Positions 1 to 4,911 of a stretch of DNA of 6,870 nt are shown piece by piece; within the stretch, counting starts at the first letter, position 1; the number at the start of each line of letters is the position of its first letter. Both the position numbers and the translations under genes were made by a program. Location of the stretch: positions 1 to 6,870 of the forward strand of contig JAGVJW010000285.1 in the NCBI GenBank assembly GCA_020050895.1, given 5' to 3'. This DNA is from a bacterium. Lineage in GTDB: Bacteria; Bacteroidota; Ignavibacteria; Kapaibacteriales; Kapaibacteriaceae. The notes beneath the pieces were generated by a model. That model had not been told where the DNA came from. It saw only the letters and a program-made list of their open reading frames with translations, and made no database searches.

Positions 1-162
1 AAAATGATCTACCGCAATGTTGACCATGTTCGCTTCGAAGTCTGGCATTATATCGAATATTACAATCAACGTCGCCTGCATTCAACTCTCGAATACACCA
101 CACCGGTTGCATTCGAAGGTGCGCACATTCGTAAACAACGATTGACTAAGAAGAGTGTCTAA
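1..162 (+). CDS. IS3-family transposase OrfB, C-terminal end (cut by window edge)
   Basis: The first 53 codons are open from the window edge to a TAA stop. They end the integrase-type (rve, DDE) transposase of an IS3-family element, the enzyme that cuts and joins the element's ends. The recognisable part is the C-terminal signature around residues 17-41: an aromatic-rich EYYNQRRLHSTLEYTTPVAF stretch, followed by FE. This is the conserved block after the catalytic glutamate in IS3-type OrfB proteins. The catalytic D, D and E lie to the left of the window, so activity cannot be judged. A terminal-repeat-like sequence follows the stop directly, as expected for the right end of such an element. 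Family assignment is firm; the subgroup is not determined. Confidence 0.88.
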   Translation, partial: KMIYRNVDHVRFEVWHYIEYYNQRRLHSTLEYTTPVAFEGAHIRKQRLTKKSV

Positions 163-180
163 TTTTGCGGGACCAGCCCA
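154..180 (+). repeat. Putative right terminal inverted repeat of the IS3-family element
   Basis: Immediately after, and overlapping, the OrfB stop is a sequence ending TTTTGCGGGACCAGCCCA. Read inward from its outer end it begins TGGGCTGGTCCCGCAAAA, matching the usual TG...CA ends of IS3-family elements. The partner left repeat is outside the window, so the exact boundary (taken as 180) and the target duplication cannot be checked. Confidence 0.55.
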
Positions 181-276
181 CTAATTAAATAATTTGAGGT
201 TTTCGTTTGTGGTTGATTAGCCTGAAGTTTACCTCTAAATTGGAATCTGCCAATAAAATTTGGATACTTTTGTTCA

Positions 277-467
277 TTAAACGACGACCCTATGTGAATG
301 ATCAATCTGTTGGTTGATGTATACGACATCGGGTATGGGTTTTTGCGACAGTATTCCCTTTACAAAACGCTCAGGATGATCAGAGTACGATTGAGAGAGA
401 GAACAGCATGTCGTTGTTCACTGACGTCATTGGCGTTACCGTGATGAACCATTGCAGGTGTGAGCAT
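277..467 (-). pseudogene. Frameshifted C-terminal fragment of an IS3-type OrfB transposase
   Basis: Reading the minus strand from about 467, the peptide MLTPAMVHHGNANDVSEQRHAV is followed, after a change of frame, by DHPERFVKG, then PIPDVVYINQQ, and a TAA stop at 277-279. LTP..VHHG..., ...HPERFV.G and ...P.V.IN are the ordered C-terminal landmarks of one branch of IS3-type integrase-core transposases. The shift falls in a (GA)5 run at 393-402. Removing one dinucleotide restores a continuous match (VLSQSYSDHPERF), so slippage there is the likely cause. The fragment starts abruptly where the next, oppositely oriented element begins, and only the last 60 or so residues survive. Positions 181-276 show no gene, and I did not find a clear end repeat of this element there. 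No function is expected. Confidence 0.7.
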
Positions 468-521
468 TGACCTTCCCTCCGTTTGATTGGCAGTAGATTT
501 GATCTCCAACATATAAATCAG

Positions 522-530
522 TAGAGAGGA
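522..530 (+). promoter_or_regulatory. Ribosome binding site of the OrfA remnant
   Basis: AGAGAGGA lies a few bases before the ATG at 534, a normal purine-rich spacing. It supports 534 as the original OrfA start. Confidence 0.5.
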
Positions 531-533
531 ATC

Positions 534-797
534 ATGGAAAAAGAGAAGCGAAGTAAGCGCTATGACGAGGCGTTAACACTTGAAACCATTGCGTTGGTGC
601 TGGAACAGTAGTTGCCCTTAGCGAAAGCAACGCAACAGGTTGGAGTGAATATCGACACCCTCAGCAAGTGGATAGTAGAAGCAGGCGTGCGAGAGACCGA
701 GAAATCGGAGCAAACATTTTAAGAGCGCACCAAGGAGCCCGAGCGTGAGAATCGCGTGCTGCGAATGGAGCGCGATATATTAAAGGAGGCCGTTACA
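534..797 (+). pseudogene. IS3-family OrfA (helix-turn-helix protein), broken by two stops
   Basis: Starting at the ATG at 534, the frame reads MEKEKRSKRYDEALTLETIA..., then TAG at 609-611. It continues with LAKATQQVGVNIDTLSKWI, meets TAA at 720-722, and goes on to RENRVLRMERDILKEA before reaching the IS30 edge. This is the usual layout of IS3-family OrfA (about 90-100 residues): a basic N-terminus, a helix-turn-helix ending in the TLSKW recognition helix, then the E-R-x2-L leucine-zipper tail ending in ERDILK. OrfA normally supplies DNA binding and is fused to OrfB by programmed frameshifting. The two stops are plain point changes in otherwise conserved positions, so I regard it as decayed rather than recoded. 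The 3' end and all of OrfB are gone. Confidence 0.75.
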
Positions 798-817
798 AAT
801 TCAATTGGTCAATGCAA
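798..817 (+). repeat. IS30-family left inverted repeat
   Basis: AATTCAATTGGTCAATGCAA. It matches the inverted complement of the copy at 2002-2021 at 17 of 20 positions and resembles the end sequence of IS30 itself. The transposase's original stop codon (801-803 on the minus strand) lies within it. Confidence 0.75.
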
Positions 818-1955
818 CAGAGTTCCAAAGTACGTCAGTTGGTGTTTTGTATTTCAATGTTTTTCGTGGTCTCGTATTTTATGGTCTGGCAATGTGATTC
901 AATGTTGATTGAGAGTGTAAGCTCAAGTCTGTTCCCTTTGGTAAGTACTGTCTGAGAAGTCGATTAGTGTTTTCATTGGTTCCACGCTGCCGGGGACTTT
1001 GTGGGTCACAGAAATAGATGCGAACATCGGCTGCAGCGGAAAGTTGGTTGTGAAGCGCCATCTCTGGCCCGCGATCCCACGTTAGTGACAATCGAAGTTC
1101 AGCAGGCATCTCTCGAATAGCTATACTTAGTGCTTTGATAACGGTAGCGCTGTCCTTGCCTGTGAGCTTAACAAGAATCGTATAGCGAGCGAGTTGTTCG
1201 TTCGACTAGCGTTGCTATGTGTGTGTTGCGAGTGCCGGTTATCAAGTCTCCTTCCCAGTGTCCTGGTATTGCGCGGTCCTCTACTTCTGCAGGGCGTTCA
1301 CGAATTGAAACTGCATCAATGATTCTTCCTCGCAGTTGACCACGACTCGTCGAATTTCGCGCTCTTCGCATCACTCGTTGTGATCGCAAGTGCTGGACGA
1401 GTTCTTTCTTCAAAACGCCACGAGTCTGGATAAACAAACTTTTATAGATTGTCTCGTGCGACACATGTATGGTTGTATTCGTGGGGAATGTAGTCCGGAG
1501 CCAACCTGCACCCTGCTCTGGAGACCATTGATGCTGCAACTTTTCGGCTACAGTATCTCTCAGCGATTGACGCTGAGCATGTAAACATTGCTTGGGACGC
1601 GCTGCCTTTCCTCTTGCTCGCTCTTCGGCAGGTAATGATCTGTACTGTAATCGACCACCATTCCGTGCAATTTCACGACTGATGGTTGATGCCGGACGCC
1701 CCAGTTCACTGGCTATCCATCGCATGGACTTTCCCATAGCAATAAATCGAGAAATTGATTCGCGTTCATCAACTCGCAGTGCGTGTGATGATCTTCTTTG
1801 AGGTTGAGGAGTAATTCCACCATGGGCTGCTAGCATACCAAAGATTGATCCTGGTTGACGCTCCTGCGAGCGACCAATCTCGCTGATTGACCAACCCTGC
1901 CGCCACATTTCCCAAACTCCTCTTTCTTCTGTATCGATAAACTAGGTCTTCCCAT
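801..1955 (-). pseudogene. IS30-family transposase, disrupted by two frameshifts and a nonsense codon
   Basis: The reconstructed protein begins at an ATG at 1953-1955 (MGRPSLSIQKK). One base-equivalent is lost near 1920-1931, and the frame resumes at RGVWEMWRQGWSISEIGR. Two helix-turn-helix regions follow (SISEIGRS... and SMRWIASELGRPASTISREI), then the integrase core. The catalytic aspartate in GHWEGDLI precedes a 4-bp duplication (AGCG repeated at about 1184-1193), which ends that frame at 1168. The adjacent frame continues with YTILVKL..., the second aspartate in TWDRGPE, and the glutamate in RGTNENTNRLLRQY. The spacing between them is 33 residues, as in IS30 DDE enzymes. A TAA at 879-881 interrupts ARP-NTRPRKTLKYKTP, and the frame then stays open to the native stop at 801. 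Repaired, it would be about 383 residues, the length of IS30 transposase. Catalytic residues are intact but no functional protein can be made. Confidence 0.88.
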
Positions 1956-2001
1956 TCGAGCCATGCAACAATCCTTCCAGTTCAAGTGTTGAAAAATGGT
2001 A

Positions 2002-2021
2002 TTGTATTAACCAGTTGAATT
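2002..2021 (-). repeat. IS30-family right inverted repeat
   Basis: On the minus strand it reads AATTCAACTGGTTAATACAA, paired with 798-817. It lies upstream of the transposase start, as expected. Confidence 0.75.
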
Positions 2022-2027
2022 CACCAT

Positions 2028-2283
2028 CACCGGTTTCCGCACCAAACTGACCACCGGTTTCCGCACCAAACTGATCACCGGTTTTCGCGCCAAACTGACC
2101 ATCAGTTTCCGCGCCAAACTGACCACCAGTTTCCGGGCTATACTGACCACCGGTTTCCGCGCCAAATTGACCACCGGTTTCCGCGCCAAATTGACCACCG
2201 GTTTCCGCGCCAAATTGACCACCGGTTTCCGCACTGAACTGACCACCGGTCTCCGCACCGAACCGACCGCCGGTCTTTCGACG
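2028..2283. repeat. 24-bp tandem repeat array, ten full units plus a partial
   Basis: Units start at 2028, 2052, 2076, 2100, 2124, 2148, 2172, 2196, 2220 and 2244, with a partial unit from 2268. Each begins CACCGGTTTCCGCGCC and ends CTGAC or TTGAC, with one to five differences between units. Units 6, 7 and 8 are identical, which points to recent local duplication. Because 24 is divisible by three, the minus strand encodes 8-residue repeats in every frame (GGQFGAET, KPVVSLAR and SVWRGNRW). The substitutions change amino acids freely, so I do not take this as a selected protein. A minus-strand open frame (1942-2400) runs through it and terminates inside the IS30 element, so its present C-terminus is a chimera. 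The origin could be a minisatellite or amplified end sites of an IS21-like element; the latter is inference. Confidence 0.93.
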
Positions 2284-2589
2284 TGAGTGTTTTTCTTCTT
2301 TCTGATGTAGGTTTTGATTGCGTGCTACTACAGTCAGGTCACTTAAGATCACGGTCTCCATGAGCTTATTATGTTTTGGCAAGCTAATCGGAAGCCTCAT
2401 CGACGGTAACTAGTACGTACCGCTGGCTTAACAACACTCATCTAACGCTACGGAAGCTCAGAAAAACGCTCGTTTTGCGTTCAAACGCACACACTGTTTC
2501 AGTTCAATAGAACGCGTCTTCAACTGACTCTGGGTTGAGGATTCACCGTCGAAGGGGTGGGGGGCATGTTCGTCCTGCGTAAGGCTTCT
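2284..2589. other. Spacer between repeat arrays, no supportable gene
   Basis: About 300 bases. The minus strand is open from 2400 into the 24-bp array (MRLPISLPKHNKLMETVILS...), but nothing in the non-repeat part is recognisable. A short perfect hairpin (TGCGTT-CA-AACGCA, 2476-2489) is present without a following T-run, so it is not a convincing terminator. No RNA gene or mobile-element end was identified. Confidence 0.5.
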
Positions 2590-2681
2590 CGTTCGTACGG
2601 CGCAGGTGATCACGTTCGTACGGCGCAGGTGATCTCGCTCGTACGGCGCAGGTGATCTCGTTCGTACGGCGCAGGTGATCA
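2590..2681. repeat. 23-bp tandem direct repeats, four units
   Basis: Units start at 2590, 2613, 2636 and 2659. Each has CGTTCGTACGGCGCAGGTGA followed by TC and a variable last base (A or T); unit 3 has CGCTCG in place of CGTTCG. They are otherwise identical. Each unit contains the palindrome CGTACG and a GATC. The 23-bp period shifts frame each unit, so the repeat is unlikely to be a protein-coding feature. Length and near-identity recall iteron-like protein-binding sites, but no replication initiator gene is visible nearby. An amplified transposase-binding end is another possibility. Confidence 0.93.
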
Positions 2682-3358
2682 TGTCCTTGCGGGTCGGTTA
2701 CACTGTTGGGATGCTCAGCGGCGTATAGTTATTGTACACCATTTGACGCTGCACGCTGTTGAATTTCGGCGAGTTCTCCTGTCTCATAATGTTTTCGTGC
2801 AAATCTTCAGTGATCGGTTGTTGGTAATTGTGATTTACACCTCGATACGCATATAAAACTGCTACCAACGCGACATATGCATCTTCCATCACAGATAAAC
2901 CATCAATCAATAAACTACAATCGCGGGAAAATCACCACTTAACATGTGAAATTCTCCGCTTGAACAAAAAATAATGGTCTGAAGCTTCTTATATAGACTG
3001 CAAAACTTTGATTTAGAGCTCACATTAATCGAATTGAAGATGTAAGACCTTCATCTAAACGCAGTATAGTTCACGATAACGTACACGTTTGGACACTCCG
3101 CTGAATATGAATAACATGTACCGATTCGATTTGATCGTGTAACGACACCAAGAGCAAAGTCGTTGGCATGTTGCTAATCGCTATGAGTGATATCACGAAC
3201 ATCGGAGAACAACGTGGCTGCGCGTGCCGGTAATTCGGCGATCAGTTTGAACAAGTTTCGACGCGCAGAGTTTTGCAACAGGTATCGACACTGGGCAGGG
3301 GGCTAGTGAGATTCTAATTCGAGGGGTCAAAATGTTCCAAATGGTCTCAACGCGAATG
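2682..3358. other. Gene-poor stretch with possible coding relics
   Basis: About 680 bases without a confident gene. On the minus strand, 2698-2910 is open. It uses a TTG start at 2910 or an ATG at 2889 (MEDAYVALVAVLYAYRGVNH...) and has a coding-like composition, but I see no clear ribosome binding site and no known motif. A minus-strand stretch at about 3172-3297 reads SARRNLFKLIAELPARAA and LFSDVRDITHSD. After an in-frame TAG it continues HANDFALGVVTRSNR to a stop near 3050; this looks like eroded protein-coding sequence of unknown family. GAGGGGTCAAAATGTTCC at 3320-3337 resembles the GGGGTCAAAA motif of some IS21-type ends, a faint similarity only. Confidence 0.3.
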
Positions 3359-3550
3359 GAATTCCCGTTTATTGGACGACAGTAAGCAAGCAACGCCCGT
3401 CCGGCGAACGTTATTACCGCCCTGCGAACGAAATTCCCGTCCGGCGAACGAAAATCCCATCCAGAAACGGCGGATGTAACGCATCACGAATAATTCAGAA
3501 CGAAACACGGGTGTCCAACGCTGTTTAACGTGGAAAAGGCCTGACTTCAT
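3347..3550 (-). CDS. Doubtful 67-residue open frame overlapping the end of the HEPN-like gene
   Basis: The ATG at 3550 overlaps the TGA of the upstream gene in an ATGA arrangement (3547-3550), which would allow translational coupling. The product starts MKSGLFHVKQRWTPVFRSEL. From about residue 31 it is written by the 20-bp repeats (FAGREF, VRRTG), and no domain is recognised. The overlap may be accidental: the open frame is short, half of it is repeat DNA, and no homology is evident. I list it only because the start overlap is precise. Confidence 0.2.
   Translation of the reverse strand: MKSGLFHVKQRWTPVFRSELFVMRYIRRFWMGFSFAGREFRSQGGNNVRRTGVACLLSSNKREFHSR
3391..3470. repeat. Degenerate 20-bp tandem repeats, four units (plus an outlying copy)
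   Basis: Units end at 3410, 3430, 3450 and 3470. The best copy is AAATTCCCGTCCGGCGAACG (3431-3450). The unit at 3391-3410 shares its last 14 bases, the one at 3411-3430 shares the CGAACG end, and the one at 3451-3470 is more diverged. A further relative, GAATTCCCGTTTATTGGACG, lies at 3359-3378 after a 12-base gap. The complement begins CGTTCG, as does the 23-bp repeat at 2590. The array lies just downstream of the HEPN-like gene. Confidence 0.75.
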
Positions 3551-4821
3551 TTTTCATGATGACTAGAATTTCCATCTTGATTTTTCAGCACATCGTTATC
3601 TTTTACTCTGTCATTTTCATCATGCTTAAAGTATCGTTCACTATATAGATTCATCAGTTCGTCTGTGAGCCAGATTACAAACGGATCATCATGCTGAAAC
3701 TCAGGATCCAACCTCACCAATTCGTCAGTGAGCATTGCAAGTACTGCAATCAACAAAACGGTATTAACGGCATGTTGGTGATGCAGTACTGAGAATATCT
3801 TGAGAAAAGGTAAGTCATCAACGGCAAAACCGACGTAGTTATGCGGTTGTATATCTGCAATACCCTTCTTGTGCAAGAGTCCAGTACGATATGAGTTGAG
3901 TTCATCCAAATTTTCCGCAGAAATTGCTTCCCAGATAAATAGGAAATACTCCGTTTTTTTCAACGCGTCCGGAATTTTTTCATTCAGTGCACGTAAACGA
4001 TCTTTGTGTGATTTCTTACTTGATAGATCGGCAATGCCATGTATTGCCCCCAGAAGTGAAACAACTTTTTCTACCGACGCCTTCAGATACGTAAAGGCTA
4101 GATCAGCTCTCATCATCGTATCCATTTCAGCATTCATTAGACTCGCAGAGGCCTTTTTGTTCTCTACAACACTTGAGGCCAGAAGCAGATAATCAGAGAT
4201 GGCCAAGATTGTTTTCTGTTGAAGAAACAAAAGATCGTATAAGTAATCAACTATGTCATTCTTCAACTCAATTGTGGATTTTCTAATTTCGTTGAATGCA
4301 TATTCGACATGAATATTTAGAAACCACTTTACGGAAATGATTGGGATCTTGACGGCCATTAAATACGCGAGCTCGCATATATCATTCGCGTTCAACCACA
4401 ACTTCAAGCGTAGTGTTGGATATGAATCAAGCAGTTTAAGTCTATTATTTGTACTAACTGCTAACGCAGAAATTGCATATGCTTTTGTTCTGTGACTATC
4501 AGATATGTGTTCAGTTGTCCACTCTCGTTCATGGTGTTTAACAGAAATCTTGAGTAAATGATCACCAAAATCTTCTTCATCACCGAAGACATCCTCAACC
4601 AGGGCTTTGTGTGCTTCGCGCATGATGTCATTGATATCAGGCACCCAACGGCCAATTACCAAACACTTGAACTTCTTCAACATGGGCTCAGATTTCCACA
4701 CCGTGTGAGGATACACAACGGCGATGATTGAGCCTCGTTGCACTCTTATGCTTAACGGAACCAAAAAGTCGTTCTTAGGAGCCAACCTCCACTTCCACAA
4801 AGAGTCTATGAAATTTTTCAT
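3547..4821 (-). CDS. HEPN-like domain protein of unknown name, adjacent to methyltransferase
   Basis: A 424-residue soluble protein without a signal peptide. I do not recognise it by name. Residues 1-130 are mixed and undefined. About 140-260 is strongly helical (ELAYLMAV, DYLYDLLFLQQKTILAISDY, LAFTYLKASVEKVVSLLGAI). It is followed by a basic linker (SSKKSHKDRLRALNEKIPDA) and FIWEAISAENLDELNSYRTG, LLHKKG. R312 and H317 form R-x4-H, the hallmark of HEPN domains, many of which are metal-independent RNases in toxin, abortive-infection and restriction-linked systems. A hydrophobic helix (352-364) follows, then a charged, disordered tail (400-424). The start at 4821 is supported by AAGGAG ten bases upstream. 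It lies 90 bp downstream of the methyltransferase gene in the same direction, probably in one operon. RNase activity is inferred; a non-catalytic HEPN or a structural role is possible. Confidence 0.85.
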   Translation of the reverse strand: MKNFIDSLWKWRLAPKNDFLVPLSIRVQRGSIIAVVYPHTVWKSEPMLKKFKCLVIGRWVPDINDIMREAHKALVEDVFGDEEDFGDHLLKISVKHHEREWTTEHISDSHRTKAYAISALAVSTNNRLKLLDSYPTLRLKLWLNANDICELAYLMAVKIPIISVKWFLNIHVEYAFNEIRKSTIELKNDIVDYLYDLLFLQQKTILAISDYLLLASSVVENKKASASLMNAEMDTMMRADLAFTYLKASVEKVVSLLGAIHGIADLSSKKSHKDRLRALNEKIPDALKKTEYFLFIWEAISAENLDELNSYRTGLLHKKGIADIQPHNYVGFAVDDLPFLKIFSVLHHQHAVNTVLLIAVLAMLTDELVRLDPEFQHDDPFVIWLTDELMNLYSERYFKHDENDRVKDNDVLKNQDGNSSHHEK

Positions 4822-4831
4822 CTCCCAGTCA

Positions 4832-4837
4832 CTCCTT
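4832..4837 (-). promoter_or_regulatory. Ribosome binding site of the HEPN-like gene
   Basis: AAGGAG on the minus strand, ten bases before the ATG at 4821. It supports this start and independent translation initiation despite the 90-bp gap after the methyltransferase stop. I saw no convincing promoter or terminator in the gap (4822-4911), which favours co-transcription. Confidence 0.6.
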
Positions 4838-4911
4838 CAACTAGAAATTGGCGTTCGGTTTGGATAGAATCTCCAGTTCCCGACCCGATCTGATACTTCG
4901 TAAAACCGAGT

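Larger units (their letters stand above)
468..797 (+). mobile_element. Remnant of a second IS3-family element (left end plus OrfA)
   Basis: The left edge is placed at the TGACCTTCCCTCC sequence at 468. It resembles the TGACC-type ends of some IS3-family elements, and the minus-strand OrfB fragment stops matching there. The right edge is the IS30 element at 798. Only the leader and OrfA survive; OrfB and the right end are missing. The element is oriented opposite to the fragment at 277-467 and interrupts it. The left boundary is an inference from one end only. Confidence 0.5.
798..2021 (-). mobile_element. IS30-family insertion sequence, full length but inactivated
   Basis: About 1.22 kb bounded by 20-bp imperfect inverted repeats (17 of 20 matching). 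It holds a single transposase gene on the minus strand that fills nearly the whole element, including a stop codon inside the left repeat. Both size and organisation fit the IS30 family. The dinucleotide CA lies directly outside each end (796-797 and 2022-2023), compatible with the 2-3 bp target duplications of this family, though a two-base match is weak evidence. It separates the OrfA remnant from a 24-bp repeat array, so it inserted at or near their junction. The precise outer ends could be a few bases further out. Confidence 0.8.

Noticed and set aside
609..722. Recoding of the TAG and TAA in the OrfA remnant
   Set aside because: IS3-family recoding is a -1 frameshift near the end of OrfA, not stop readthrough. 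Both stops sit within the HTH/zipper region and the element has also lost OrfB, so decay is simpler.
1390..1801. Plus-strand open frames opposite the IS30 transposase
   Set aside because: They are antisense to the clearly recognisable transposase and have no recognisable features of their own.
2028..2283. CRISPR array
   Set aside because: Units are contiguous 24-mers without unique spacers, and no cas genes are present.
1942..2400. 152-residue minus-strand open frame containing (GGQFGAET)n
   Set aside because: It runs through the 24-bp array and ends inside the IS30 element. All minus-strand frames of the array are open, and substitutions between units are not biased toward synonymous changes. 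The non-repeat part has no recognisable domain.
2476..2489. Hairpin TGCGTT-CA-AACGCA as a terminator
   Set aside because: The stem is short, there is no following T-run, and no gene ends there.
2458..2682. 74-residue minus-strand open frame over the 23-bp repeats
   Set aside because: The 23-bp period shifts the frame in each unit, so the peptide has no consistent repeat. It is better explained as DNA repeats that happen to lack stops.
4855..4909. TCGGTTT / AAACCGA inverted repeat between the two right-hand genes
   Set aside because: A seven-base stem with a loop of about 40 bases is likely chance. It does not form a terminator or attenuator I can support.
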